In this document: one piece after another, positions 26,586 through 34,400 of the stretch
Position numbering within the stretch: position 1 is the stretch's first letter
How the letters are laid out: each line of letters begins with the position of its first letter
NCBI RefSeq assembly: GCF_014863605.1
Contig: NZ_CP062252.1
Coordinates: 1,311,001 to 1,375,000 of the forward strand
Source: Pseudomonas allokribbensis
GTDB taxonomy: Bacteria > Pseudomonadota > Gammaproteobacteria > Pseudomonadales > Pseudomonadaceae
Length of the DNA: 64,000 nucleotides
Direction: 5' to 3'
The notes under the pieces: model-generated
The model's input: only the letters and a program-made list of their open reading frames with translations
The model's database searches: none
Told to the model about the DNA's origin: nothing
Program-made: the position numbers and the translations under genes

Positions 26586-29168
26586 TTAGATCCGGTTCTT
26601 TAGTGCATAGAGCATTTCGAGCGCACGGCGCGGTGTCATGTCGTCTATGTCCAGTTTAGCCAACTCATCCAGCACCGGATGCGGCAGGCTGGCGAACATG
26701 TCGCTTTGTTGCGGCGTCGCCGGTTTGCCCTTGGCGGCCGGCTTAGGCGCTTCATGCGGCAAAGCAGTGTCTTCCAGGCGGCTCAGGTGCTCACGGGCGC
26801 GCACGATCACTTCGCTCGGCACACCCGCCAGTTGCGCCACGGCCAGACCATAACTCTGGCTGGCCGGCCCCGGCAGCACGTGGTGCAGGAACACGATGCG
26901 TTCGTTGTGCTCGGTTGCATTGAGGTGCACGTTGGCCACCAAGGGCTCGGCTTCCGGCAGCACGGTCAGTTCGAAATAGTGCGTGGCAAACAGCGTGTAG
27001 GCGCGCAGGTGCGCCAGTCGCTCGGCTGCCGCCCAGGCCAGGGACAGACCGTCGAACGTGCTGGTGCCGCGACCCACTTCGTCCATCAGCACCAGGCTGC
27101 GCTCGGTGGCGTTGTGCAGAATGTTGGCGGTTTCGCTCATTTCCACCATGAAGGTCGAGCGCCCGCCGGCCAGGTCGTCGCTGGAACCGATCCGGGTGAA
27201 GATCCGGTCCACCAGCGACAGTTCGCAGCTGGCCGCCGGCACGAAGCTGCCGATATGGGCCAGCAGCACGATCAGTGCAGTCTGGCGCATATAGGTGGAT
27301 TTACCACCCATGTTCGGGCCGGTGATCACCAGCATGCGGGTGTTGTCATCCAGGCTCAGGTCGTTGGCCACGAACGGCGTGGTCAGTACCTGCTCGACCA
27401 CCGGGTGACGACCCTGAGTAATGCGCATGCACGGTTCGCTGACGAAGGTCGGGCAATTCAGGTCGAGGTTCAGTGCTCGTTCGGCAAGGTTGCTCAGCAC
27501 ATCCAGTTCAGCCAGCGCGCCAGCGGTGTCCTGCAACGGCGGCAACTGACTGATCAGATCTTCCAGCAGCGCTTCGTAGAGCATTTTTTCGCGAGCCAGG
27601 GCGCGGCTCTTGGCCGACAACGCCTTGTCTTCGAACTCTTTCAGCTCAGGTGTGATGAAGCGCTCGGCACCCTTGAGGGTCTGCCGACGGATGTAGTCCG
27701 CCGGTGCCGATTCAGCCTGCTTGCTCGGCAATTCAATGAAGTAGCCGTGGATGCGGTTGTAGCCGACTTTCAGGTTGGCCAGGCCGGTACGAGCCTTTTC
27801 CCGGGCTTCCAGATCGATCAGGAACTGACCGGCGTTTTCGCTCAGCGATTGCAGCTCGTCGAGTTCGCTGTCGTAGCCGGTTTTCAGCACACCGCCGTCA
27901 CGGATCACCGCCGGCGGGTTGTCGATGATGGCTTTTTCCAGCAGCGCCGCCAGTTCCGGGTAAGTGCTGGTGGTGGTTGCCAGACGTTGCAGATGCGGCG
28001 CTTCCAGGTCGGTCATCGCCACTTGCAGTTCAGGCAGGGCGCCGAGTGCATCACGCAGGCGAGCGAGGTCGCGAGGACGGGCATTGCGCAGGCCGATCCG
28101 CGCCAGAATCCGCTCGATGTCGCCGATTTCCTTGAGCTGCGGTTGCAGGCTTTCAAAGCGATAGCGGTCAAGCAGGCAAGTGATCGAGGTCTGGCGTGCG
28201 AGCAGCACGGTCAGGTCGCGTAGCGGACGGTTCAGCCAACGGGTCAGCAAGCGGCTGCCCATGGCGGTCTGGCAACGGTCGACAACCGATTGCAGGGTGT
28301 TGTCGCGGCCACCGGCCAGGTTGGTGTCGAGTTCCAGGTTGCGGCGGCTGGCGCCGTCCAGCACCACGGTGTCGTCCAGCCGTTCATGACGCAGGCTGCG
28401 CAGGTGGGGCAGGGCGGTACGCTGGGTTTCCTTGGCGTACGCCAACAGGCAACCGGCGGCGCCGATGGCCAGGGTCAACGTTTCGCAGCCGAAGCCTTTC
28501 AGATCCTGAGTGGAGAATTGCTGGCAAAGGCTTTTCAGCGCCGAATCACGCTCGAAATCCCACGGTGCGCGGCGACGCACGCCACGGCGTTTTTCCGCCG
28601 GCAGATCCTTTGGCCAGTCATCCGGGATCAACAGTTCGACCGGGTTGACCCGCTCAAGCTCCGCCAGCAGGTTTTCCCAGCCCTTGATCTCAAGCACCGT
28701 GAAGTTGCCGCTGGTGATGTCCAGTACCGCCAGACCGAACAGGCGCTCGTCCCCCAGCACCGCCGCGATCAGGTTGTCGCGACGCTCATCGAGCAGCGCC
28801 TCGTCGCTGACCGTGCCCGGGGTGATGATCCGCACCACCTGACGTTCCACCGGGCCCTTGCTGGTGGCTGGGTCGCCGACCTGCTCGCAGATCACGACCG
28901 ACTCGCCGAGCTTGACCAGTTTCGCCAGATAGCCTTCCGCGGCGTGATACGGAATCCCGCACATCGGAATAGCCTGCCCCGCCGATTGCCCACGGGCAGT
29001 CAGGGTGATGTCCAGCAACTTGGCCGCCTTCTTCGCGTCTTCGTAGAAGATCTCGTAGAAGTCGCCCATGCGGTAGAACATCAGCTGGTCCGGGTGCTGA
29101 TTCTTCAGGCGCCAGTACTGCTGCATCATCGGAGTGTGGGAGGACAGGTCGGAGACGGCTTTATTCAT
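26586..29168 (-). CDS. mutS: DNA mismatch repair protein MutS
   Basis: This ATPase recognises mismatches and starts methyl-directed repair with MutL. It has 860 residues. The N-terminal mismatch-binding motif [11 protein letters not shown] (near 31-41), core clamp domains and C-terminal ATPase with Walker [14 protein letters not shown], Walker B in [16 protein letters not shown], and a conserved ATHYFEL follow in order. It marks one edge of the mutS-cinA interval, a hot spot for tailocin clusters in pseudomonads. Confidence 0.99.
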   Translation of the reverse strand: MNKAVSDLSSHTPMMQQYWRLKNQHPDQLMFYRMGDFYEIFYEDAKKAAKLLDITLTARGQSAGQAIPMCGIPYHAAEGYLAKLVKLGESVVICEQVGDPATSKGPVERQVVRIITPGTVSDEALLDERRDNLIAAVLGDERLFGLAVLDITSGNFTVLEIKGWENLLAELERVNPVELLIPDDWPKDLPAEKRRGVRRRAPWDFERDSALKSLCQQFSTQDLKGFGCETLTLAIGAAGCLLAYAKETQRTALPHLRSLRHERLDDTVVLDGASRRNLELDTNLAGGRDNTLQSVVDRCQTAMGSRLLTRWLNRPLRDLTVLLARQTSITCLLDRYRFESLQPQLKEIGDIERILARIGLRNARPRDLARLRDALGALPELQVAMTDLEAPHLQRLATTTSTYPELAALLEKAIIDNPPAVIRDGGVLKTGYDSELDELQSLSENAGQFLIDLEAREKARTGLANLKVGYNRIHGYFIELPSKQAESAPADYIRRQTLKGAERFITPELKEFEDKALSAKSRALAREKMLYEALLEDLISQLPPLQDTAGALAELDVLSNLAERALNLDLNCPTFVSEPCMRITQGRHPVVEQVLTTPFVANDLSLDDNTRMLVITGPNMGGKSTYMRQTALIVLLAHIGSFVPAASCELSLVDRIFTRIGSSDDLAGGRSTFMVEMSETANILHNATERSLVLMDEVGRGTSTFDGLSLAWAAAERLAHLRAYTLFATHYFELTVLPEAEPLVANVHLNATEHNERIVFLHHVLPGPASQSYGLAVAQLAGVPSEVIVRAREHLSRLEDTALPHEAPKPAAKGKPATPQQSDMFASLPHPVLDELAKLDIDDMTPRRALEMLYALKNRI

Positions 29169-29324
29169 CGGATTGTCAGGTAACTCGTTGGAAGGTGTGG
29201 GGTAAAAGCGGGGCAGTCGCCGGGCTTTTCCGCGATGGGCGCAAGGTTACCATGGGCGGTCTTGCAGGCGCTGCCCTGAGCAGGGTTGGATAGTGCGGTG
29301 TATCCGATTGCGGTCAGGAAATGA

Positions 29325-29352
29325 CAAAACCCGGCACTTGGCCGGGCTTTCA
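29325..29352 (-). terminator. Terminator of the zeta-like operon
   Basis: Read on the minus strand, CTGAAAGCCCGGC and GCCGGGTTTT pair around a short loop, 18 bases after the stop of the 55-codon gene. It resembles the hairpins that flank the orphan chaperone genes at 31.6-33.9 kb. Confidence 0.8.
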
Positions 29353-29369
29353 GGGAAAAATGTAAGCTA

Positions 29370-29537
29370 TCAGGCTCGTTTCACTTCGGCCTGCATCATG
29401 ACGAGATTCTGTTGCTTGGTCGCCTCAGTCAAAACCTCACCATAGACACGCTTCTTTTGTTCGGCCTTCGCGTTACGAATAAAGTCGGCAAAGGGGTTTT
29501 TGGCACCTTTTCTAGCGCCAAGCTTAATAGAAATCAT
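29370..29537 (-). CDS. 55-residue basic protein downstream of the zeta-like kinase gene
   Basis: I do not recognise this family. The protein has 55 residues, begins MISIKLGARKGAKNPFADF and is rich in Lys, Arg, Ala and Gln with a likely helical C-terminal half (about 20-53). A good ribosome binding site (AAGGAG) overlaps the stop codon of the upstream kinase gene, and 11 bases separate stop and start, so the two genes are an operon. By position it could be an antitoxin or accessory factor of the kinase, though epsilon/PezA antitoxins are usually encoded upstream and are larger. The function is inference only. Confidence 0.7.
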   Translation of the reverse strand: MISIKLGARKGAKNPFADFIRNAKAEQKKRVYGEVLTEATKQQNLVMMQAEVKRA

Positions 29538-29548
29538 GAATGCGCTCC

Positions 29549-30289
29549 TTAGGGTGTCCCGAGCCTGGCTTGAAGATCGGCTCGTGTGTATTTCTCAGGT
29601 ATATGGTAGTCAATTTTGTCGACACCAGCTTTGTAAAGCCGCCCCGAGTTATCGATGTGCTTGAGCAACAGATCGACATGGATATCACCACTGAACTCTA
29701 ACTTAAGCGAGTTCACTACGTCACGTGCTGCAAAATACTGATCGATGAAATGCTCTTTTCGGATCCTCCTGCCCTCAGCTTCCTCTCGGGCTTTTACAAA
29801 ATCCCAAGCCAGAAATGGATTTTGATAGACATACAAAATTTGCACAAACCGGCCTTTCTTCAAGGATCGTTCAACATTTTTTCTGGCCACATCGATGTTT
29901 GAAAGGGTTCCATCCAACAGAAATGACTGTCTTTGATCGATGGCGAAGTCGAGGATTTTTTCAACCAAAATCGAAACGCCTCCTTGGAAAAGCCACGAGT
30001 TCCCTCCTGAGTATTCAGAGAATTCGCTTCTCAGCTCGTCGGGGTCGATTCTCAGGATTTTCGTATCCGCGAAAAGGTTGATCAGGGCGATTGACGCTTC
30101 TGTTTTTCCTGCACCCGGTGAACCTGCCATGAATACGGATACCGGCGCTTCCTCCGGGAGAAAGACGGTTTTGTCTGTGAGGCGCTTCGCGATGGCCTTT
30201 TTGTTTGAGCGAGCAAAAACAATCGCTTGGGAGGAAATAATCTGTTCCGCTGGTGACATGGATCGCCTTGCGGGGTCGGTATCATTCAC
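29549..30289 (-). CDS. Zeta-toxin-like P-loop kinase
   Basis: The 246-residue protein has a Walker A motif GSPGAGKT at 56-63, an Asp pair in RIDPDELR (80-87), and DGTLSN at 126-131, the pattern of zeta/PezT toxins that phosphorylate UDP-N-acetylglucosamine and block cell wall synthesis. The GTG start has GGA about 8 bases upstream; Met11 is a later alternative. It is divergent from the tailocin repressor with about 175 bases between. Base composition is more AT-rich than the core genes beside it, suggesting transfer. Activity as a toxin is inferred from the family; no classical antitoxin gene lies upstream. Confidence 0.82.
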   Translation of the reverse strand: MNDTDPARRSMSPAEQIISSQAIVFARSNKKAIAKRLTDKTVFLPEEAPVSVFMAGSPGAGKTEASIALINLFADTKILRIDPDELRSEFSEYSGGNSWLFQGGVSILVEKILDFAIDQRQSFLLDGTLSNIDVARKNVERSLKKGRFVQILYVYQNPFLAWDFVKAREEAEGRRIRKEHFIDQYFAARDVVNSLKLEFSGDIHVDLLLKHIDNSGRLYKAGVDKIDYHIPEKYTRADLQARLGTP

Positions 30290-30400
30290 TTTGAAGATCC
30301 TTTCCAGGTTGATTTCGTGCTGATCAGGCTAGTCCGATTGATTGCGCTTCTACAGAAATCGATTGATTTGAAATGAAACAAGGTTTGAATTCGAACACGT

Positions 30401-30431
30401 CAAATGCACGATTTATGCAAATCAGCATTTG
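30401..30431. promoter_or_regulatory. Inverted repeat between zeta-like gene and repressor, possible repressor operator
   Basis: CAAATGC at 30401-30407 and GCATTTG at 30425-30431 form an inverted repeat with ATGCAAAT in the centre. It lies about 35-60 bases before the repressor start, in the divergent promoter region. The same ATGCA core recurs many times downstream of the repressor gene at 31285-31353, which supports a shared binding protein, most simply the repressor itself. Confidence 0.5.
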
Positions 30432-30464
30432 TCTTCCCGAAAAACTTCAAGCACTATGCGCGTT

Positions 30465-31199
30465 ATGCAAAAACGCAACGTATCCTCCGTCTTAAGAGCA
30501 CTGCTCGATCAGCACGGGATCTCCCCCACGGAGCTCCACCGTCGCACCGGCGTGCCTCAATCCACTCTCTCGCGGATTCTCAGCGGGAAGATCGTCGATC
30601 CTTCGGATAAACACATCTCGAAGATTGCCGAGTACTTCGCCGTGAGCACCGATCAGTTGCGCGGGCGCGCGGATGTTGCGCCGGTCGCCGGCGGCGGGCG
30701 CGAGGAGTTGCATTCCGAACTCAAGGACATAAGCCTGTGGGACGATGACACGCCCGTCGATGACGACGAGGTGTCGGTGCCCTTTCTTCGCGAGGTTGAA
30801 TTGGCTGCTGGATCAGGAAGATTCGTCATCGAAGAGAGCGAACGCTCTAGCCTGCGCTTTGGCAAGCGTAGCCTGCGCCATAATGGTGTGCAGTTCGACC
30901 AGGCCAAATGCGTGACCGTACGGGGCAACAGCATGTTGCCGGTGCTGCGTGACGGCGCCACTGTCGGTGTCAACGCGGGCAAGTGCGGGATCGGCGACAT
31001 TGTCGATGGCGACCTTTATGCGATCAATCACAACGGTCAATTGCGGGTGAAGCAGCTCTATCGCCTGCCTACCGGTATCCGCCTGCGCAGCTTCAATCGC
31101 GATGAGCATCCGGATGAGGACTACAGCTTCCAGGAGATCCAAGAGGAGCAGATTGTCATCCTCGGTCACGTCTTCTGGTGGGGCATGTACGCCCGATAA
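30465..31199 (+). CDS. LexA/CI-type repressor with S24 self-cleavage domain (PrtR-like)
   Basis: This is the probable master repressor of the tailocin genes, expected to be inactivated by RecA-stimulated self-cleavage after DNA damage. The start is taken at MQKRNVSSVL (244 residues); the ATG at 30456 or a TTG at 30429 are alternatives. An N-terminal helix-turn-helix (about 8-62, ISPTELHRRTGVPQSTLSRIL) is followed by a linker with the likely cleavage site Ala115-Gly116, then the peptidase domain with Ser156 in VRGNSMLPVL and Lys196 in LRVKQLYR. In P. aeruginosa PrtR acts through the activator PrtN; no PrtN-like gene is visible here. Confidence 0.9.
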   Translation: MQKRNVSSVLRALLDQHGISPTELHRRTGVPQSTLSRILSGKIVDPSDKHISKIAEYFAVSTDQLRGRADVAPVAGGGREELHSELKDISLWDDDTPVDDDEVSVPFLREVELAAGSGRFVIEESERSSLRFGKRSLRHNGVQFDQAKCVTVRGNSMLPVLRDGATVGVNAGKCGIGDIVDGDLYAINHNGQLRVKQLYRLPTGIRLRSFNRDEHPDEDYSFQEIQEEQIVILGHVFWWGMYAR

Positions 31200-31216
31200 C
31201 GACCCCTCTCCCAGAT

Positions 31217-31243
31217 AAAACCCGCCCACGGCGGGTTTTTTTT
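31217..31243 (+). terminator. Repressor gene terminator
   Basis: AAAACCCGCC and GGCGGGTTTTTTTT form a stem with a long T-run 17 bases after the repressor stop. Confidence 0.9.
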
Positions 31244-31284
31244 CGCCTGTAGAAAAGCGGCCAACCCTTGATCGGCGGGGCTTT

Positions 31285-31353
31285 GATGCATCCGCGCATT
31301 TCTTATGCATAAATAAATGCATTTACGCATTGACTGGATATGCACACATGCAT
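31285..31353. promoter_or_regulatory. ATGCA-rich cluster, probable operator and promoter region for the downstream genes
   Basis: Seven TGCA or GCAT cores occur in about 70 bases. Four are perfect small palindromes: GATGCATC (31285-31292), TTATGCATAA (31303-31312), AAATGCATTT (31315-31324) and ATGCAT (31348-31353). The cluster lies just past the repressor terminator and before the accessory and tail genes, and repeats the core seen upstream of the repressor. Cooperative repressor binding over a promoter is the simplest reading; a start site is not evident. Confidence 0.5.
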
Positions 31354-31622
31354 ATTCTTGCCACCAAGCCGCTCGACAAAGCGGCTGGCAACAACAGCTC
31401 TTTAGTTCCACAAGAACAGGCAGCGATGAACCGGCCTCAACGGTTCAGAGGGTTGGCAACTGACCCGGGTGTGCAGCGTAAAGCACCAGAAGCAGTTATC
31501 CGGCGGGCAGGGACCGCGGTCGGAAAAACAATTTGAACGGACTCGTACCGCGCCAGTAGCGCCGAAAAGTCAGCTTCCTTCACGTACACAGGATTGAAGG
31601 AAGGCAAAGGAGTGCATTACTG
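31354..31622. other. Stretch with no supported gene
   Basis: Between the ATGCA cluster and the first cassette hairpin there is about 270 bases without a convincing gene. One frame is open from 31348 to 31536 (62 codons), but it has no ribosome binding site and no recognisable motif. The segment ends in the first terminator-like hairpin. Confidence 0.6.
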
Positions 31623-31650
31623 AAAAGCCCGGCGCATTGCCGGGCTTTTT
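31623..31650 (+). terminator. Cassette hairpin A
   Basis: AAAAGCCCGGC and GCCGGGCTTTTT flank a six-base loop. It is preceded by GCATTACTG and followed by GGAATGC, a context repeated almost exactly at hairpin E (33888-33916). It would stop transcripts coming from the ATGCA-rich region before the first chaperone-like gene. Confidence 0.85.
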
Positions 31651-31730
31651 GGAATGCTCCTCTGAGCAGATCACCTGCAATGAATATTGTGCAGAGCAGG
31701 GCCTGGTTAAATAGACAAAGGGAAATTGGA

Positions 31731-32162
31731 ATGAATCGTTATGCACTGATGGAGTTGATCTCCGGGTACAGCTTTTATCTGGTCAACCAAATCGTGGAGG
31801 CTGAAAGTCAGCCGCCACTTCCTGAACAGACAGGACCGATGGACTACTGGATGGATATCACCACAAATCCGGAGGCTCAAGTTGGCTTGATATACAGGTA
31901 CCTCGGCCCGGAACCTGGCTTCTTTCAAGCCGTTTATAGTGACTACGTTGCCATTGCTGCCGCCCGCAAGAAGCTGCGCCTTGACATTGCGGACAGATGG
32001 CTGCCGTTTAACCCGCTGCAATACCGGGTAGAGCTGGGTGCGGCAACCCCGGCAGAGGTGACGCAGTGGCAAGCCTACAAACAGTACATCGTCGACCTGA
32101 CCGAGATTAACAATCAGCCCGGTTATCCAACGGCACTCAACTGGCCGGTTGCTCCTTTCTGA
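31731..32162 (+). CDS. Orphan tail fibre assembly chaperone-like protein 1
   Basis: The 143-residue protein begins MNRYALMELISGYSFYL and ends with the pattern seen in Tfa-type chaperones (Caudo_TAP family): FNPLQYRVELGAATPAEV, a Trp-X-Ala-Tyr-Lys stretch, VDLTEINNQPGYP and a final NWPVAPF. Such proteins normally sit next to the fibre gene they serve; here none is adjacent. The start ATG at 31731 has GGAAATTGG upstream. It is the first of four related genes (next at 32316), with hairpins on either side. It may serve fibres made elsewhere in the locus; its partner is unknown. Confidence 0.8.
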   Translation: MNRYALMELISGYSFYLVNQIVEAESQPPLPEQTGPMDYWMDITTNPEAQVGLIYRYLGPEPGFFQAVYSDYVAIAAARKKLRLDIADRWLPFNPLQYRVELGAATPAEVTQWQAYKQYIVDLTEINNQPGYPTALNWPVAPF

Positions 32163-32204
32163 GTCACTCGCCTCACAAGACTTCCACAGCATGTGCACGA
32201 CTGA

Positions 32205-32231
32205 AGAGCCCGGCGTAATGCCGGGCTTTTT
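32205..32231 (+). terminator. Cassette hairpin B
   Basis: AGAGCCCGGC and GCCGGGCTTTTT around a short loop, 43 bases after gene 1 of the array. It is preceded by GACTG and followed by GAAGTGC, matching the other cassette hairpins. Confidence 0.85.
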
Positions 32232-32315
32232 GAAGTGCCTGGCGGATGCAATCGCTGTGGCAGTACCTCTGAAGATGAACGCATCTTCGTGAAATATCAA
32301 ACCAAGGAGCAGGGA

Positions 32316-32717
32316 ATGAAGTTGTTTGCGCTCGTAGAAGGATCGAAGGTTACCCGTCTGGTGGAAAGTGAAGAGATGCCGATTACAACTTCACCCTTTG
32401 GTAATTGGGTCGATGTAACCGGAAACACTGAAATCGCAGTGAATGACCGCGCGTCCTTCAATGGCGGCTGGACGTTCACAAAACCAAGCGACGCAGAGCT
32501 GATCAACGAGATCGAATATGACGCACTGTTGCGACTGAGGGACATTGAAGGCCGCCTGCTGAAGAAGTCTTTGCAGTTCAAGGTTGATCTTGGCGTAGCC
32601 GAACCTGCCGAAGCGGCGTTGTTGCTGGTTTGCAAGCAGTACGCCATTGCCATCAGCGATCTCAACAAGCAACCAGGTTATCCACGGACTGTTGTTTGGC
32701 CCGTTGTGCCTCAGTAA
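32316..32717 (+). CDS. Orphan tail fibre assembly chaperone-like protein 2
   Basis: The 133-residue protein has the two-part layout of small Tfa proteins: an N-terminal sheet-like part (MKLFALVEGSKVTRLVE, then WVDVTGNTEI and NGGWTFTKP) and a C-terminal chaperone domain (LQFKVDLGVAEPAEAALL, CKQYAIAISDLNKQPGYP, VWPVVPQ). AAGGAG lies just before the ATG, chosen over an in-frame upstream start that lacks one. It stands between hairpins B and C with no fibre gene beside it. Its N-terminal half differs from copy 1 and resembles copy 3. Confidence 0.8.
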   Translation: MKLFALVEGSKVTRLVESEEMPITTSPFGNWVDVTGNTEIAVNDRASFNGGWTFTKPSDAELINEIEYDALLRLRDIEGRLLKKSLQFKVDLGVAEPAEAALLLVCKQYAIAISDLNKQPGYPRTVVWPVVPQ

Positions 32718-32762
32718 GCCGGTTTAACCCCTCAATGGATCACTCAGGATCGCACGGCTGAT

Positions 32763-32789
32763 AAGCCCGGCCTCAGCGCCGGGCTTTTT
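32763..32789 (+). terminator. Cassette hairpin C
   Basis: AAGCCCGGC and GCCGGGCTTTTT around a short loop, 46 bases after gene 2 of the array, followed by GGAATGCC as at hairpins A and E. Confidence 0.85.
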
Positions 32790-32858
32790 GGAATGCCTTG
32801 ACTGATTCAGACAGATTTTCAAACAAGTCCGGGGTGCCGGCAGATCAAGGTAATAGTG

Positions 32859-33278
32859 ATGAAAAAGTACGCACGTATTGTCGGTGGTAAGGTCGACAAC
32901 CTTTTTGAAACCAATAACCCGATTCAAGAAGAGTTCCCTGCCGATCAACTTTGGGTAGACGTCACAAGTCTTTCCATTTACCAGATCGACTATGACTCGA
33001 CGGCAGTCAATAACGGCGGCGTCTGGACGTTCAGCGCTCCGGACCCAACGATGCCGAGCATGTTGTCTCTTCGATTGAACAACGAAAGAAATACCCGTCT
33101 TGCCAAGTTGAACGATCGCCTGACCGCGACCGCGCTGCCATTCAAGGTCGAGTTGGGTATCGCGACAGAAGCCGACAAGGCTTATCTGCTGGCTCACAAG
33201 CGGTTCTGCATCGACCTGAGTAATGTGAACAAACAGCCTGGTTACCCACTGACCGTTGTCTGGCCGCCATTGCCATAA
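32859..33278 (+). CDS. Orphan tail fibre assembly chaperone-like protein 3
   Basis: The 139-residue protein opens MKKYARIVGGKVDNLFE, continues with WVDVTSLSIYQIDYD and GGVWTFSAP, and ends in the Tfa-like C-terminal block: LPFKVELGIATEADKAYL, AHKRFCIDLSNVNKQPGYP, VVWPPLP. The ATG is preferred over an adjacent in-frame GTG; the ribosome binding site (AAGGTAATA) is weak. It is the third of four paralogues. The C-terminal block is much better conserved among the four than the N-terminal part. Confidence 0.8.
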   Translation: MKKYARIVGGKVDNLFETNNPIQEEFPADQLWVDVTSLSIYQIDYDSTAVNNGGVWTFSAPDPTMPSMLSLRLNNERNTRLAKLNDRLTATALPFKVELGIATEADKAYLLAHKRFCIDLSNVNKQPGYPLTVVWPPLP

Positions 33279-33329
33279 ATGCAATTGCGGTACTTGCTCC
33301 AGCAGTATCGTAAACCGGAGTGCATGACT

Positions 33330-33354
33330 GAAAGGCCTCTCTAGAGGTTTCTTT
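33330..33354 (+). terminator. Cassette hairpin D (divergent)
   Basis: CCTCT and AGAGG pair around two bases, followed by TTTCTTTG. It occupies the same place as the other cassette hairpins and keeps the GCATGACTGAAA lead-in, but its stem is unrelated and weaker. Confidence 0.55.
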
Positions 33355-33357
33355 GTG

Positions 33358-33392
33358 ATCTGCAAATAAACCCCGGTGGCTGGGGTGCAGAT
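33358..33392. promoter_or_regulatory. Second inverted repeat before chaperone-like gene 4
   Basis: ATCTGCA at 33358-33364 pairs with TGCAGAT at 33386-33392, and inside it CCCC (33371-33374) pairs with GGGG (33382-33385). It lies 37 bases before the start of the fourth orphan chaperone-like gene. It could be an RNA hairpin or an operator; nothing more can be said. Confidence 0.35.
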
Positions 33393-33429
33393 GAATAAAT
33401 CAGTCTTCTGAAAATTTAGAGAAAAAACA

Positions 33430-33864
33430 ATGAATCGATATGCATTTGTCCCGACTTTTAGCCAAACATCTTTTTTATTAGTGACTCACGTGCTGGATAC
33501 AGAAGGAGGCGCTCCAACGACCAGTCCGGATGGGGTTCAGGGGAATTGGCACGATGTAACCGCTTACTCCGGTGTTCAAGTCGGCTGGAAAGTTGAGTAT
33601 TTCTTCGATAAGGGGCTTGTTTTTACCGAGCTGACTTATGAAGACCATCTGACGCTTGCCTCGATTTACATGCAGCAGCGCTTCGATGAGACCACGCGTC
33701 GCCTGATGTTCAATCCATTGCAATGCAAAGTAGATCTTGGCATCGCTACTCCGGCAGATGAGGCAGCATTGATCACTTATAAGCGATACATCATCGCTGT
33801 CAGTGAAGTCGTAAACCAGCCTGGCTACCCGTCCACGATCAACTGGCCTGCGACACCTTACTAA
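33430..33864 (+). CDS. Orphan tail fibre assembly chaperone-like protein 4
   Basis: The 144-residue protein opens MNRYAFVPTFSQTSFLLV and is closest to copy 1 in its N-terminal half. It ends FNPLQCKVDLGIATPADE, YKRYIIAVSEVVNQPGYP, INWPATPY, a clear Tfa-type C-terminal block. The surrounding DNA is AT-rich (leader AATTTAGAGAAAAAACA) compared with the tail genes that follow, and the ribosome binding site is poor. It is the last of the four orphan copies and is separated from the holin gene by hairpin E. Confidence 0.8.
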   Translation: MNRYAFVPTFSQTSFLLVTHVLDTEGGAPTTSPDGVQGNWHDVTAYSGVQVGWKVEYFFDKGLVFTELTYEDHLTLASIYMQQRFDETTRRLMFNPLQCKVDLGIATPADEAALITYKRYIIAVSEVVNQPGYPSTINWPATPY

Positions 33865-33887
33865 CAACAAATGAGCGCGCATTACTG

Positions 33888-33916
33888 AAAAGCCCGGCCT
33901 CGGCGCCGGGCTTTTT
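33888..33916 (+). terminator. Cassette hairpin E
   Basis: AAAAGCCCGGC and GCCGGGCTTTTT flank a short loop, with GCATTACTG before and GGAATGCCTG after, almost the same as hairpin A. It separates the orphan chaperone array from the tailocin operon. Confidence 0.87.
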
Positions 33917-33988
33917 GGAATGCCTGCCTCGAGAGAAAACGTTTGAACCCAACACACACCACTCATCCATCACACCAGGAGGCGTGAC

Positions 33989-34327
33989 ATGACAAACGAG
34001 CAACAAGCGTTGGCGGACATGCCGATCTGGCTGGTCATCCTGCTTGCCGTGGCGGGCGGGGTCTCCGGCGAAATGTGGCGCGCCGACAAGGACGGCGCCC
34101 GCGGCTGGCCACTGCTGCGACGGCTGGCCCTGCGCTCCGGCGCCTGCATGATCTGCGGCGTCTCGGCGATCATGCTGCTGTACGCCGCCGGCATGTCGAT
34201 CTGGGCCGCCGGCGCCTTCGGCTGCCTGACCGCAATGGCCGGTGCCGACGTCGCCATCGGTCTCTACGAACGCTGGGCCGCCAAGCGCATCGGCGTCTGC
34301 GAAGTACCTCCGCGCGACCCACAGTAA
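33989..34327 (+). CDS. Tailocin holin
   Basis: The 112-residue protein has two or three hydrophobic segments: about 12-28 (MPIWLVILLAVAGGVSG), 50-70 (GACMICGVSAIMLLYAAGM) and 70-90. The charged loop between the first two (EMWRADKDGARGW) and the position at the head of an R-pyocin-order cluster match the holin of R-type pyocins (PA0614). It would open the inner membrane to let a muralytic enzyme out and release the particles. AGGAGG precedes the start. No endolysin gene follows in the window. Confidence 0.85.
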   Translation: MTNEQQALADMPIWLVILLAVAGGVSGEMWRADKDGARGWPLLRRLALRSGACMICGVSAIMLLYAAGMSIWAAGAFGCLTAMAGADVAIGLYERWAAKRIGVCEVPPRDPQ

Positions 34328-34400
34328 CCCCTTCACTTTCTTGTCTCGCTGCACGCCGTGCGGCGGGACTGCGCGTGGACATTTGAAAAGGAGGTCATGC

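Noticed and set aside
26679..28223. 514-codon open frame antisense to mutS
   Set aside because: Shadow of a strongly biased, clearly real gene; no family motif or ribosome binding site.
31330..31536. Open frame of 62-68 codons just behind the repressor
   Set aside because: No ribosome binding site, its start lies inside the ATGCA-rich operator-like cluster, and the protein shows no motif. It is not PrtN-like in length or content.
31619..33924. Repeated hairpins as a CRISPR array or integron
   Set aside because: The hairpins are about 550-600 bases apart with genes between, are clear terminators with T-runs, and no cas gene, integrase or attC-like core (GTTRRRY with paired arms) is visible.
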